NCBI RefSeq assembly: GCF_000949385.2 | Contig: NZ_JYKO02000001.1 | Location: 4,346,851 to 4,410,850, forward strand | Reading direction: 5' to 3' | DNA length: 64,000 nt | Origin: Pseudomonas sp. LFM046 | GTDB taxonomy: Bacteria > Pseudomonadota > Gammaproteobacteria > Pseudomonadales > Pseudomonadaceae | Shown here: in pieces, positions 17,630-26,577 of the stretch | How positions within the stretch are numbered: the stretch's first letter is position 1 | How the letters are laid out: every line of letters begins with the position of its first letter | Made by a program: the position numbers and the translations under genes | The notes under the pieces: generated by a model | Told to the model about the DNA's origin: nothing | What the model saw: the letters and a program-made list of their open reading frames with translations, nothing else | Database searches by the model: none

Positions 17630-18847
17630 TCAGAACAGCTTGCGGCCCTTGCCGGCAGCGATACGCATGCGCAGGGCGTTGAGCTTGATGAAGCCAGCAG
17701 CGTCAGCCTGGTTGTAAGCGCCGGCATCGTCCTCGAAGGTGGCGATGTTGGCGTCGAACAGGGAGTCGTCGGACTTGCGGCCGACCACGATGACGTTGCC
17801 CTTGTAAAGCTTCAGGCGTACCACGCCGTTCACGTTGGTCTGGGAGGCGTCGATCATCTGCTGCAGCATCAGACGCTCCGGGCTCCACCAGTAGCCGGTG
17901 TAGATCAGGCTGGCGTACTTGGGCATCAGCTCGTCTTTCAGGTGAGCCACTTCGCGGTCCAGGGTGATGGACTCGATGGCGCGGTGGGCCTTGAGCATGA
18001 TGGTGCCGCCGGGGGTCTCGTAGCAGCCACGGGACTTCATGCCGACATAGCGATTCTCGACGATATCGAGGCGGCCGATGCCGTTCTCGCCGCCGATGCG
18101 GTTCAGCTCGGCCAGTACCTGCGCCGGAGTCATGTCCTTGCCGTCGATGGCGACGATGTCACCGGCGCGGTAGGTCAGCTCGATGTAGGTCGGGGTGTTG
18201 GGTGCGGCTTCCGGGGACTTGGTCCAGCGCCACATGTCCTCTTCGTGCTCGGTCCAGGTGTCTTCCAGCACGCCGCCCTCATAGGAGATGTGCAGCAGGT
18301 TGGCGTCCATGGAGTACGGGGACTTCTTCTTGCCGTGGCGCTCGATCGGAATGCCGTGCTTCTCGGCGTAGTCCATCAGCTTCTCGCGGGACAGCAGGTC
18401 CCACTCACGCCAGGGAGCGATCACCTTGACGCCCGGCTTCAGCGCATAGGCGCCCAGCTCGAAACGTACCTGATCGTTGCCCTTGCCGGTGGCGCCGTGG
18501 GAGATGGCGTCGGCGCCGGTCTCGTTGGCGATCTCGATCAGGCGCTTGGCGATCAGCGGACGGGCGATGGAGGTACCCAGCAGGTACTCGCCTTCATAGA
18601 TGGTGTTGGCGCGGAACATCGGGTAGACGAAGTCGCGAACGAATTCTTCGCGCAGGTCGTCGATGTAGATTTCCTTGACGCCCATGGCCTTGGCCTTGGC
18701 GCGGGCCGGTTCGACCTCCTCGCCCTGGCCGAGGTCGGCGGTGAAGGTCACCACTTCGCAGTTATAGGTATCTTGCAGCCACTTGAGGATTACCGAGGTG
18801 TCCAGGCCACCGGAATAAGCCAGGACAACCTTCTTTACGTCCGCCAT
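17630..18847 (-). CDS. argG: Argininosuccinate synthase
   Basis: 405 aa from [18 protein letters not shown]; the longer upstream frame is not conserved. The ATP pyrophosphatase P-loop AYSGGLDTS is at 9-17. [12 protein letters not shown] and [11 protein letters not shown] are characteristic of the family. It joins citrulline and aspartate in arginine biosynthesis. The upstream region carries two direct ArgR half-sites, so it should respond to arginine. The neighbour order argG-motY-pyrC-rnt is that of P. aeruginosa. Confidence 0.97.
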   Translation of the reverse strand: MADVKKVVLAYSGGLDTSVILKWLQDTYNCEVVTFTADLGQGEEVEPARAKAKAMGVKEIYIDDLREEFVRDFVYPMFRANTIYEGEYLLGTSIARPLIAKRLIEIANETGADAISHGATGKGNDQVRFELGAYALKPGVKVIAPWREWDLLSREKLMDYAEKHGIPIERHGKKKSPYSMDANLLHISYEGGVLEDTWTEHEEDMWRWTKSPEAAPNTPTYIELTYRAGDIVAIDGKDMTPAQVLAELNRIGGENGIGRLDIVENRYVGMKSRGCYETPGGTIMLKAHRAIESITLDREVAHLKDELMPKYASLIYTGYWWSPERLMLQQMIDASQTNVNGVVRLKLYKGNVIVVGRKSDDSLFDANIATFEDDAGAYNQADAAGFIKLNALRMRIAAGKGRKLF

Positions 18848-18908
18848 GCCATCAACTCCACGGGGGTTGTACGAAAAACTCGTGATTCTACTGACCCTGG
18901 CGGCCAAA

Positions 18909-18945
18909 TTACAGTGGCGCGACAGCTTATGACGACGAGGCGACA
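18909..18945 (-). promoter_or_regulatory. ArgR binding site upstream of argG
   Basis: On the minus strand two direct half-sites are spaced 21 bp: TGTCGC-N8-CA-N5 then TGTCGC-N8-AA. This fits the Pseudomonas ArgR half-site TGTCGCN8AA very well. It lies 60-100 bp before the argG start, a position for arginine-dependent control. Confidence 0.75.
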
Positions 18946-18976
18946 GAATCTTTCGGCCGCGCGACGGACGGCGGGC

Positions 18977-20002
18977 TCAGGAGCCCGGCGGCGCCTGGGG
19001 CTTGGGCAGGACCTCCTTGACCCCGGGGCCTCCGGCAGGCGCACCGGATGCGGCGGCCGGAACGCCAGGTGCGGCGGGAGCGTCCGGCGCGGCCGCAGGT
19101 GCCGGCGCTTCGGCAGCGGCTGGCGTTGCGGCCGGTGCTTGCGCAGGGAGCTCCACGCGGGACAGCTGGACGGTGGCGCGGCGATTTTTCGTGCGGTTGG
19201 CCGCCGTGTTGTTCGGCGCCAGCGGATAGCGCTCGCCATGGAAGCGCATGACCATCTGGGCCTCCGGGAAGCCGTTGGCCCTGAAGTAGTCGTACACCAC
19301 GAGGGCACGGCGACGGGACAGGTCGCGATTGGTCAGGCGATTGCCGCTATTGTCGGAATGGCCGTCGATCTCGATGTGGTTGACGCTGGGATCGGCTTTG
19401 ATGAAGTCGAGGATGATGTCCATCTTGGCCCGCCCCATGGCGTCCAGCTCAACGCCGCCGTCCGGGAAGCCGACCTGCACATGCTTGACCTGGTCGAAGT
19501 TCACCGGCATCAGCTTGGCGGTGCAATCCAGATAATCCTGATAGGCCTTGTTGAACTTCACCGGCAGCAAGCGCACTTCAAGGGCATCGCCGCCCTGCAG
19601 GGTGCGGTGGCGAACCACGGGGCTGCGGCCTTCCAGCAAGCCGGCAAGCAGACGTCCGGCCTGCTGCTGTGAGCTGTTGAAGGGCACCTCACCGCCGCCG
19701 ACGCTGACTGCGCCCAGGTTGATGTCCCCCCTCCCCGGCTGCCAGGGGGCGGCGGCCGCCAGCAGGGTCGCCGAACCGGCGCCCATCCAGTGCTCCCGGG
19801 CCTTCAGGCGGAAGGTGGCCTGCTCACCGGCGCGGCGCACGAACTCGCCGGCACCAAAGTCGGTGATGGGTTGCGACAGCCGGCACTCGAACTTGTCGCC
19901 TTCCACCTTCCATTCCACCTTTTCCAGGCGCGTCTGGAAGGTGACGGCCATGGCCGGCAGGCTGGCGAACAAGCTCAGGAATACGAGATAGCGCTGGCGC
20001 AC
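18977..20002 (-). CDS. motY: MotY-like sodium/proton flagellar stator ring protein (OmpA-like)
   Basis: 341 aa. The GTG at 20002 was chosen (MRQRYLVFLSLFASLPAMA signal peptide) because GGAG lies 6 nt before it. The N-terminal MotY-specific domain (to about 160) contains FDQVKH and VRLLPVKF. The C-terminal OmpA-like peptidoglycan-binding domain (about 175-275) has HIEIDGHSDNSGNRLTNRDLSRRRA. MotY forms the T-ring under the outer membrane and helps stators engage. The gene order argG-motY-pyrC supports the name. Odd feature: a tail of about 60 residues rich in Ala, Pro and Gly after the OmpA fold. Confidence 0.88.
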   Translation of the reverse strand: MRQRYLVFLSLFASLPAMAVTFQTRLEKVEWKVEGDKFECRLSQPITDFGAGEFVRRAGEQATFRLKAREHWMGAGSATLLAAAAPWQPGRGDINLGAVSVGGGEVPFNSSQQQAGRLLAGLLEGRSPVVRHRTLQGGDALEVRLLPVKFNKAYQDYLDCTAKLMPVNFDQVKHVQVGFPDGGVELDAMGRAKMDIILDFIKADPSVNHIEIDGHSDNSGNRLTNRDLSRRRALVVYDYFRANGFPEAQMVMRFHGERYPLAPNNTAANRTKNRRATVQLSRVELPAQAPAATPAAAEAPAPAAAPDAPAAPGVPAAASGAPAGGPGVKEVLPKPQAPPGS

Positions 20003-20169
20003 GGCGGGCTCCACGGGGAATTGCGGCGTTCCTGATGGATATCGGTGCGGCGCGGCAAAACTTGAGCGGCAAATGGTCGGCGGGATCGCGCCGGCTCATG
20101 CCCCCGCGTGCCCCGGAAGGCCTTTTCCGGTAGCATGTCCGCCCAGTTCTGCCCGCCTGGAAGCCCCTC

Positions 20170-21216
20170 ATGTCCGACCGTTTGACCCTCCTGCGTCCCG
20201 ACGACTGGCACATCCATCTGCGCGACGGCGCCGTTCTGGCCCACACCGTCGCCGATGCTGCCCGCACCTTTGGCCGCGCCATCATCATGCCCAACCTGGT
20301 GCCTCCGGTTCGCAATGCCGAGGAAGCCGACGCCTATCGCCAGCGCATCCTCGCTGCCCGCCCGGCCGGCAGCCGCTTCGAGCCGCTGATGGTGCTCTAC
20401 CTCACCGACCGCACCAGCCCCGAGGACATCCGCGCGGCCAAGGCTTCCGGCTTCGTCCACGCCGCCAAGCTGTATCCGGCCGGCGCCACCACCAATTCGG
20501 ACTCCGGCGTCACCAGCATCGACAAGATCTTCCCGGCCCTGGAAGCCATGGCCGAAGTGGGCATGCTGCTGCTGGTCCACGGTGAAGTGACCCGTGGCGA
20601 GATCGACGTGTTCGACCGCGAGAAGGTGTTCATCGACGAGCACCTGTCCCGTGTGGTCCAGCGCTTCCCGACCCTGAAGGTGGTGTTCGAGCACATCACC
20701 ACCGGCGACGCGGTGCAGTTCGTGCAGTCGGCCTCGGCCAACGTGGGCGCCACCATCACCGCCCATCACCTGCTGTACAACCGCAACCACATGCTGGTGG
20801 GCGGTATCCGTCCGCACTTCTATTGCCTGCCGATCCTCAAGCGCAACGTGCATCAGGAAGCCCTGCTGGACGCTGCCACCAGCGGCAGCACCAAGTTCTT
20901 CCTCGGCACCGACTCGGCGCCGCACGCCAAGCACGCCAAGGAAGCCGCATGCGGCTGTGCCGGCTGCTACACCGCGTACGCGGCCATCGAGCTGTACGCC
21001 GAAGCCTTCGAGCAGCGCAACGCCCTGGACAAGCTGGAAGCCTTTGCCAGCTTCCACGGCCCGGACTTCTACGGCCTGCCGCGCAACACCGACCGCATCA
21101 CCCTGGTGCGCGAGGAATGGACCGCCCCCGCCACCCTGCCCCTGGGCGAGCAGGTGGTGGTACCGCTGCGTGCTGGCGAAACGCTGCGTTGGCGTCTGGT
21201 GGAGGAACAAGCGTGA
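20170..21216 (+). CDS. pyrC: Dihydroorotase
   Basis: 348 aa, class II dihydroorotase length. Metal site HIHLRDG at 17-23, the carboxylated lysine in [14 protein letters not shown], further ligands in LVHGE and FEHITT, and [10 protein letters not shown] with the catalytic Asp. It cyclises carbamoyl aspartate in pyrimidine biosynthesis. The stop overlaps the GTG of rnt (GTGA), so the two are translationally coupled. Confidence 0.96.
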   Translation: MSDRLTLLRPDDWHIHLRDGAVLAHTVADAARTFGRAIIMPNLVPPVRNAEEADAYRQRILAARPAGSRFEPLMVLYLTDRTSPEDIRAAKASGFVHAAKLYPAGATTNSDSGVTSIDKIFPALEAMAEVGMLLLVHGEVTRGEIDVFDREKVFIDEHLSRVVQRFPTLKVVFEHITTGDAVQFVQSASANVGATITAHHLLYNRNHMLVGGIRPHFYCLPILKRNVHQEALLDAATSGSTKFFLGTDSAPHAKHAKEAACGCAGCYTAYAAIELYAEAFEQRNALDKLEAFASFHGPDFYGLPRNTDRITLVREEWTAPATLPLGEQVVVPLRAGETLRWRLVEEQA

Positions 21217-21887
21217 GCGAAGACCTTTACGACGACGAACTGGACGGCAGCCTGCCGTCCGGCCCACGCCACCCGATGGCCGCGCGCTTCCGTGGCTATC
21301 TGCCGGTAGTGGTAGACGTGGAAACCGGCGGCTTCAACGCCGCCACCGACGCCCTGCTGGAAATCGCGGCGACCACCATTGCCATGGATGAGCAGGGCTT
21401 CCTCTATCCGGACCACACCCACTTCTTCCGCGTTGAACCGTTCGAGGGTGCCAACATCGAGCCCGCCGCGCTGGAGTTCACCGGGATCAAGCTGGACCAC
21501 CCGCTGCGCATGGCGGTGAGCGAGGAGCACGCGCTGACGGAAATCTTCCGTGGCCTGCGCAAGTCGATCAAAGCCAATGGCTGCAAGCGCGCCATCCTGG
21601 TGGGTCACAATTCCAGCTTCGACCTGGGCTTCCTCAACGCGGCCGTGAACCGCACCGGGATGAAGCGCAACCCCTTCCACCCCTTCTCCAGCTTCGACAC
21701 CGCCACCCTGGCCGGCCTCGCCTACGGCCAGACCGTCCTGGCCAAGGCCTGCCAGGCCGCCGGCATCGAGTTCGACGGCCGCGAGGCGCACTCCGCGCGC
21801 TACGACACCGAGAAGACTGCCGAGCTGTTCTGCGGCATCGTCAACCGCTGGAAAGAGATGGGCGGCTGGATCGACGACGAGGACTGA
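21213..21887 (+). CDS. rnt: Ribonuclease T
   Basis: 224 aa, GTG start overlapping the pyrC stop by 4 nt with GGAGG upstream (GGTGGAGGAACAAGC). DEDDh exonuclease: DVETGGFN (first Asp/Glu pair), HNSSFDLGF (second Asp) and [10 protein letters not shown] (His and last Asp). It trims 3' ends of tRNA and stable RNAs as a dimer in the cytoplasm. It ends before a strong bidirectional terminator. Confidence 0.95.
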   Translation: MSEDLYDDELDGSLPSGPRHPMAARFRGYLPVVVDVETGGFNAATDALLEIAATTIAMDEQGFLYPDHTHFFRVEPFEGANIEPAALEFTGIKLDHPLRMAVSEEHALTEIFRGLRKSIKANGCKRAILVGHNSSFDLGFLNAAVNRTGMKRNPFHPFSSFDTATLAGLAYGQTVLAKACQAAGIEFDGREAHSARYDTEKTAELFCGIVNRWKEMGGWIDDED

Positions 21888-21914
21888 TCCGCTCCTCGCC
21901 TACGTCCAGACATG

Positions 21915-21942
21915 AAAAAGCCCGGCAGATGCCGGGCTTTTT
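21915..21942. terminator. Bidirectional intrinsic terminator between rnt and the peroxiredoxin gene
   Basis: AAAAAGCCCGGC-AGAT-GCCGGGCTTTTT is a 12-bp perfect stem with U-tracts in both directions. It serves the convergent rnt and peroxiredoxin genes. Confidence 0.95.
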
Positions 21943-21958
21943 CTTTGGCTGCTGACGC

Positions 21959-22561
21959 TTACAGGGAAGAAGCGTTCTCGGCCAGGTACTGGGCAACGCC
22001 TTCCGGAGAAGCGGTCATGCCCTTGTCGCCTTTCTTCCAGTTGGCCGGGCACACTTCGCCGTGCTCTTCGGTGAACTGCAGAGCGTCGACCAGACGCAGC
22101 AGCTCGTCCATGTTACGGCCCAGCGGCAGGTCGTTGACGATCTGGGAACGTACAACGCCGTTCTTGTCGATCAGGAAGGCACCACGGTAAGCCACGCCAT
22201 CGGCGGACTCGACGTCATAGGCCTGGGCGATTTCGTGCTTCATGTCGGCAGCCAGGGTGTACTTGACCTGGCCGATGCCGCCCTTATCTACCGGGGTGTT
22301 GCGCCAGGCGTTGTGGGTGAAGTGAGAGTCGATCGATACGCCGATCACTTCCACGCCGCGGGCCTTGAACTCGGGAATGCGGTGGTCCAGGGCAATCAGC
22401 TCGGACGGGCAAACGAAGGTGAAGTCCAGCGGGTAGAAGAACACCAGGCCGTACTTGCCCTTGATGGCTTCGGACAGGGTGAAGGTGTCGACGATCTCGC
22501 CGTTGCTCAGTACAGCCGGAACGGTGAAGTCCGGAGCCTGCTTGCCTACGAGTACGCTCAT
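21959..22561 (-). CDS. Typical 2-Cys peroxiredoxin (AhpC/TSA family)
   Basis: 200 aa. The peroxidatic Cys51 is in FTFVCPSE and the resolving Cys171 in HGEVCPANW. The GG(I)G and YLAENASSL regions near the end are the usual C-terminal features of 2-Cys Prx. It reduces peroxides in the cytoplasm using a thioredoxin- or AhpF-like donor. In P. aeruginosa the same gene lies next to bfd and bfrB, linking peroxide defence with iron storage. Monocistronic, ending at a shared terminator. Confidence 0.94.
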   Translation of the reverse strand: MSVLVGKQAPDFTVPAVLSNGEIVDTFTLSEAIKGKYGLVFFYPLDFTFVCPSELIALDHRIPEFKARGVEVIGVSIDSHFTHNAWRNTPVDKGGIGQVKYTLAADMKHEIAQAYDVESADGVAYRGAFLIDKNGVVRSQIVNDLPLGRNMDELLRLVDALQFTEEHGEVCPANWKKGDKGMTASPEGVAQYLAENASSL

Positions 22562-22780
22562 TTCAAGTCTCCTATGTTCATGAGGAATTCAGTGGGGTCC
22601 GGGGTCACAGCCTGGCCGACCATTGTGGCGCCACGGTGACACCGGCTCCTGCAAGGACTGCGCATCATACACGTGGCCCGACTTATGCGCCCACCGCTTT
22701 TCCGCGAACGGTTCTGCCCCCGCACATGCTCACCCATCCCCCCGGGAAGGCCTCTGGTCCGGCCCTTCCAGCCAAATCTT

Positions 22781-22795
22781 TGACAATCATTCTCA
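22781..22795 (+). promoter_or_regulatory. Fur box upstream of bfd
   Basis: TGACAATCATTCTCA matches the 7-1-7 Fur core TGATAAT-N-ATTATCA with one mismatch in each arm. It lies 52 nt before the bfd start. bfd is derepressed in iron starvation in P. aeruginosa, consistent with this site. Confidence 0.8.
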
Positions 22796-22847
22796 TTACT
22801 ATTAGTATCCCATCCATCCAATCACTCCCCCCGAGTCCTGAGTCGCT

Positions 22848-23066
22848 ATGTACGTCTGTCTCTGTCTAGGTGTCACTGACGGTCAAATTCGCGAAGCCAT
22901 CTATGAAGGCTGCTGCAGCTATCGCGAAGTACGCAACGCCCTCGAAGTGGGAACCCAGTGCGGCAAGTGCGCCTGCCTCGCCAAGCAGGTCGTGAAGGAG
23001 ACCTTGGCCGAGGTCCAGAGCAGCCAGGCCGCCCTCGCCTATCCAGCCGCATACGCCATCGCCTGA
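22848..23066 (+). CDS. bfd: Bacterioferritin-associated ferredoxin
   Basis: 72 aa. [2Fe-2S] ligands Cys4, Cys6, Cys38 and Cys41 (MYVCLC ... GTQCGKCAC). Bfd docks on bacterioferritin and reduces the stored ferric iron for release. It lies directly upstream of bfrB but has its own terminator and a Fur box, giving opposite iron responses to the two genes. Confidence 0.96.
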   Translation: MYVCLCLGVTDGQIREAIYEGCCSYREVRNALEVGTQCGKCACLAKQVVKETLAEVQSSQAALAYPAAYAIA

Positions 23067-23086
23067 CCGTTCGGCGGAAGGAAAAG

Positions 23087-23114
23087 AAACCGGACCTCAG
23101 TGTCCGGTTTTTTT
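23087..23114 (+). terminator. Intrinsic terminator of bfd
   Basis: AAACCGGAC-CTCAGT-GTCCGGTTT, then a run of T. It begins about 20 nt past the bfd stop and separates bfd from bfrB transcription. Confidence 0.92.
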
Positions 23115-23270
23115 GTGCCTGTTTTTCAAACATTTAGGCTTCAAATGTAGAAGTTAAACATTCTTATTAATATTCAAATTTATTTGTAATTCAAAGACTT
23201 ACATTTGACATACCCAAGTACGGCGATCAGAATTCGTTGATCCACGACTCTTCACACGGCAGGACTGCAC
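23115..23270 (+). promoter_or_regulatory. AT-rich bfrB promoter region
   Basis: This stretch is conspicuously AT-rich against the GC-rich surroundings. A TTGACA at 23205-23210 followed after 17 bp by CAGAAT gives a possible sigma-70 promoter for bfrB. No clear second Fur box was seen. Confidence 0.45.
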
Positions 23271-23741
23271 ATGAAAGGCGACAAGAAAGTCATTCAGCAT
23301 CTCAACAAGATCCTCGGCAATGAACTTGTTGCGATCAACCAGTACTTCCTTCACGCACGCATGTATGAAGATTGGGGCCTGAAGAAGCTGGGCGACCACG
23401 AGTATCACGAGTCCATCGACGAGATGAAGCATGCGGACAAGCTGATCAAGCGCATTCTCTTCCTCGAAGGCATCCCCAACCTGCAAGACCTTGGCAAGCT
23501 GATGATCGGCGAGAACACCAAGGAAATGCTGGCCAGCGACCTCAAGCTTGAGCAGCAGGCCCTGCCGGACCTGAAGACCGCCATCGCGTACTGCGAGAGC
23601 GTCGGCGACTACGGCAGCCGCGAACTGCTGGAGGAAATTCTCGAGTCCGAAGAAGAGCACATCGACTGGCTGGAAACCCAGCTGGGCCTGATCGAGAAAG
23701 TCGGTCTGGAGAATTACCTGCAGTCGCAGATGGACGAATAA
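23271..23741 (+). CDS. bfrB: Bacterioferritin (heme-binding subunit)
   Basis: 156 aa four-helix ferritin. Ferroxidase ligands: Glu18 ([10 protein letters not shown]), Glu51 and His54 (DEMKHAD), Glu94 and Glu127/His130 (EEEHIDW). Met52 in the same DEMKHAD is the axial heme ligand. It assembles into a 24-mer that stores iron in the cytoplasm, with Bfd as its reductase. Adjacent bfd supports the name. Confidence 0.96.
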   Translation: MKGDKKVIQHLNKILGNELVAINQYFLHARMYEDWGLKKLGDHEYHESIDEMKHADKLIKRILFLEGIPNLQDLGKLMIGENTKEMLASDLKLEQQALPDLKTAIAYCESVGDYGSRELLEEILESEEEHIDWLETQLGLIEKVGLENYLQSQMDE

Positions 23742-23756
23742 TCCCGATCAAAACAG

Positions 23757-23782
23757 AAAGCCCCGCAATTGCGGGGCTTTTT
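23757..23782 (+). terminator. Intrinsic terminator of bfrB
   Basis: AAAGCCCCGC-AATT-GCGGGGCTTT followed by TT, 16 nt past the bfrB stop. Confidence 0.93.
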
Positions 23783-23875
23783 GTTTGAGCGAGAGTTCCT
23801 GGAAGTCGACACGTCGGAACAATTTCCATTTATCAAACGGAACTTTGAATGGCGACTGCTGAAAACGGTTCGCAA

Positions 23876-23902
23876 TAAAAAAGCCCCGCACTTGGCGGGG
23901 CT
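23876..23902 (-). terminator. Intrinsic terminator of grxD
   Basis: AGCCCCGC-ACTTG-GCGGGGCT with a run of A on the plus strand on its left, i.e. a U-tract for the minus-strand grxD transcript. Confidence 0.9.
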
Positions 23903-23920
23903 CTTTCATTCGAAGTCGGA

Positions 23921-24247
23921 TCAGGCGCTGGCCTTGCTCACGGCATCTTTCACCAGGGTCTGCAGCTCACCCTTCTCGAACATCTCGGTCATGATGTCGC
24001 TGCCGCCGACCAGTTCGCCGCCTACCCAAAGCTGCGGGAAGGTCGGCCAGTTGGCGTACTTCGGCAGGTTGGCGCGGATTTCCGGGTTCTGCAGGATGTC
24101 GACGTAGGCGAATTTCTCGCCGCAGGCCATCAGGACTTGCGCTGCGCGGGCGGAGAAGCCGCACTGCGGAGCGTTCGGCGAGCCTTTCATGTACAGCAGG
24201 ACAGTGTTGTTGGCGATCTGCTCTTTGATGGTTTCGATGATATCCAT
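23921..24247 (-). CDS. grxD: Monothiol glutaredoxin (Grx4 type)
   Basis: 108 aa from MDIIETIKEQ, with GAGG 6 nt before the ATG; the longer upstream frame is not conserved. The active site CGFS is at 29-32, and glutathione-binding elements WPTFPQLWV and GGSDI follow. Such proteins carry and transfer [2Fe-2S] clusters. It lies in the same bfd-bfrB-grxD neighbourhood as in P. aeruginosa. Confidence 0.96.
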   Translation of the reverse strand: MDIIETIKEQIANNTVLLYMKGSPNAPQCGFSARAAQVLMACGEKFAYVDILQNPEIRANLPKYANWPTFPQLWVGGELVGGSDIMTEMFEKGELQTLVKDAVSKASA

Positions 24248-24340
24248 TGGGCACCTCGGCTGAACTTTCCGACTGGCGAGTCGGCTGGATGGCGGCATTG
24301 TATCGGAAAGCCGAGCCACACGCTCGGACTTCCCTTACCT

Positions 24341-26449
24341 TCAGGCGGCCACCACTTCCACGGGAACGCCATTGAGTGCCGCATTGCCGGAAAGCGCATC
24401 CAGCTGGCGCTCATCGGTGAGGTCGTTGGCACTGGCGCCCGGCTGCTCGCTGGCGATCCCCATACGCACGCCGGGCCGCGCATGGCCCCAGCCATGGGGC
24501 AGGCTGACCACGCCGGGCATCATGTCCTCACTGGCCCCCACCTCCACTTCGATCACCCCGACTCGCGAACGCACTTTCACCCGTTGCCCGTCCACCAGGC
24601 CACGTGCCTCCAGGTCACGGGGATGCATCAGCAACTGGTGGCGCGGCTTGCCCTTCACCAGGCGATGGTAGTTGTGCATCCAGGAATTGTTGCTGCGCAC
24701 ATGGCGACGGCCGATCAGTACCAGCTCGCCCTCTCGGGGTACCGGCTGCGCGGCGAAACGATCGAGGTCACCGAGCAGAATGGCCGGCGCGGCTTCTACC
24801 TTGCCACTGGACGTCTTGAGGCGGCTGGCGAGATTGGGCTTCAGCGGCCCCAGGTCAAGGCCGTGGGGATGCTCGCGCAGGCGTGCCACCGAGAGTTTGT
24901 GCTCCGAACGATCGCCGTAGGCGCCTACGCGCAGGCCCAGGTCGATCATCTGCTCCGGCTCCAGGGTGGGCTTCAGTTCAATGCCGGTTCGGGCAGCGAA
25001 GGCCTTGGCCAGGCCAACGAAGATTTCCCAGTCGTGCAGCGAACCAGCGGGCTTGGCCAGCACCGCCTCGTTGAAGCGGGTGACGTTGCGCACGGCAAAG
25101 ACATTGAACGTCGTGTCGTAGTGCTCGTGTTCCAGGGGTGCCGTCGGCGGCAGGATCAGGTCGGCGTAACGGGTGGTCTCGTTGATGTAGAGGTCGATGC
25201 TGACCATGAACTCCAGGCCGTCCAGCGCCTGTTCCAGCTGGCGCCCGTTGGGGGTGGACAGCACCGGATTGCCGGCGACCGTCACCAGCGCACGCACCTG
25301 CCCTTCTCCGGGCATGAGCATTTCTTCGGCAAGGGCCGCCACCGGCAGTTCGCCGCCGTACTCGGGCAGACCGGAAACCCGGCTCTGCCAGCGATTGAAA
25401 TGCCCGCCCGATGTGGTCGCCACCAGGTCCACCGCCGGCTGGGTGCAAAGCACGCCGCCCGCCTGATCAAGGTTGCCGGTGACCAGGTTGATCAGTTGGA
25501 TCAGCCACTGGCAAAGGCTGCCAAAGGCCTGGGTGGAAACGCCCATGCGGCCGTAGCAGACCGCGCTCTCGGCCGCCGCGAAATCCCGCGCCAGCTGGCG
25601 GATTTGCGCCACCGGAATACCGCAGCGCTGGCTCATGACCTCAGGCGTGAAGTGGGCGATGGCTTCCCGCACCTGTGCCAGTCCCTCCACGGGGAGGTGA
25701 GTGGCGCGGCCGAGACCTTCCTCGAACAGGGTGTTGAGCAGACCGAAGAGCAGCGCGGCATCCTGCCCCGGCCGTACGAACAGATGCTGGTCGGCCATGG
25801 CCGCGGTTTCGCTGCGCCGCGGGTCCACCACCACCAGCTTGCCGCCACGCGCCTGCAGCGCCTTCAGGCGCTTTTCCACATCCGGCACGGTCATGATGCT
25901 GCCGTTGGAGGCCAGGGGATTACCGCCAAGGATCAGCATGAACTGGGTGTGATCGATGTCGGGGATCGGGATCAGCAAGCCATGGCCGTACATCTGGTAG
26001 CTGATCAGGTGGTGCGGCAGTTGGTCTACGGAAGTGGCGGAGAAACGCCCACGGGTCTTGAGCAGGCCGAGGAAGTAATTGCTGTGGGTCATCAACCCGT
26101 AGTTGTGCACGCTCGGGTTGCCCTGGTACACGGCCACCGCATTGTTGCCGTGGCGCGCCTGAATGTCGGCCAGGCGCTCGGCCACCAGCGCGAAGGCCTC
26201 GTCCCACTCGATGGGCAACCACTCGCTGCCGGCACGGCGCATCGGCTGGCGGATGCGGTCAGGGTCATTCTGGATGTCCTGCAAGGCCACCGCCTTGGGA
26301 CAGATATGGCCACGGCTGAAGCTGTCCTGGGCGTCCCCCTTGATGGACAGGATGCGGCGGCTGCCGTCATCCAGGTCCTCGGTCTCGATGGTCAGGCCGC
26401 AAATGGCCTCGCACAGATGGCACGCACGGTGGTGGAGGGTCTTGGTCAT
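24341..26449 (-). CDS. Single-subunit molybdopterin oxidoreductase (Mo-bis-MGD family)
   Basis: 702 aa. An N-terminal [4Fe-4S] motif (Cys10, Cys13, Cys17, Cys50), the molybdopterin oxidoreductase domain (about 60-500) and a C-terminal molydopterin dinucleotide-binding domain (about 585-695, with SNNSWMHNY and PGVVSLPHGWGH). No Tat signal, so probably cytoplasmic. The residues where FDH/NapA carry the Mo ligand read FSATSVDQLPHH, without Cys or Sec, pointing to a Ser or other ligand. No partner subunit is adjacent. The substrate cannot be predicted; it resembles many genes named only 'molybdopterin oxidoreductase family'. Confidence 0.85.
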   Translation of the reverse strand: MTKTLHHRACHLCEAICGLTIETEDLDDGSRRILSIKGDAQDSFSRGHICPKAVALQDIQNDPDRIRQPMRRAGSEWLPIEWDEAFALVAERLADIQARHGNNAVAVYQGNPSVHNYGLMTHSNYFLGLLKTRGRFSATSVDQLPHHLISYQMYGHGLLIPIPDIDHTQFMLILGGNPLASNGSIMTVPDVEKRLKALQARGGKLVVVDPRRSETAAMADQHLFVRPGQDAALLFGLLNTLFEEGLGRATHLPVEGLAQVREAIAHFTPEVMSQRCGIPVAQIRQLARDFAAAESAVCYGRMGVSTQAFGSLCQWLIQLINLVTGNLDQAGGVLCTQPAVDLVATTSGGHFNRWQSRVSGLPEYGGELPVAALAEEMLMPGEGQVRALVTVAGNPVLSTPNGRQLEQALDGLEFMVSIDLYINETTRYADLILPPTAPLEHEHYDTTFNVFAVRNVTRFNEAVLAKPAGSLHDWEIFVGLAKAFAARTGIELKPTLEPEQMIDLGLRVGAYGDRSEHKLSVARLREHPHGLDLGPLKPNLASRLKTSSGKVEAAPAILLGDLDRFAAQPVPREGELVLIGRRHVRSNNSWMHNYHRLVKGKPRHQLLMHPRDLEARGLVDGQRVKVRSRVGVIEVEVGASEDMMPGVVSLPHGWGHARPGVRMGIASEQPGASANDLTDERQLDALSGNAALNGVPVEVVAA

Positions 26450-26577
26450 CGCCTGGCCTCAGGTTCCTGTTCGAGACGACCGGTCGGGTCGCAAAGAACA
26501 GACTATGGAGCCAGTTCCGCCACCCGACCAGCAGCCTCAGCGCCATGAATCGGGAGGCATCAGGGCTGCCGATGCGA

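Noticed and set aside
17540-19672. 710-codon plus-strand frame over argG and motY
   Set aside because: It runs antisense through argG, its ArgR site and the argG terminator. No ribosome site or family.
24137-26548. 803-codon plus-strand frame over the molybdoenzyme gene
   Set aside because: Antisense shadow; the minus-strand product has a full set of Fe-S and Mo-cofactor motifs.
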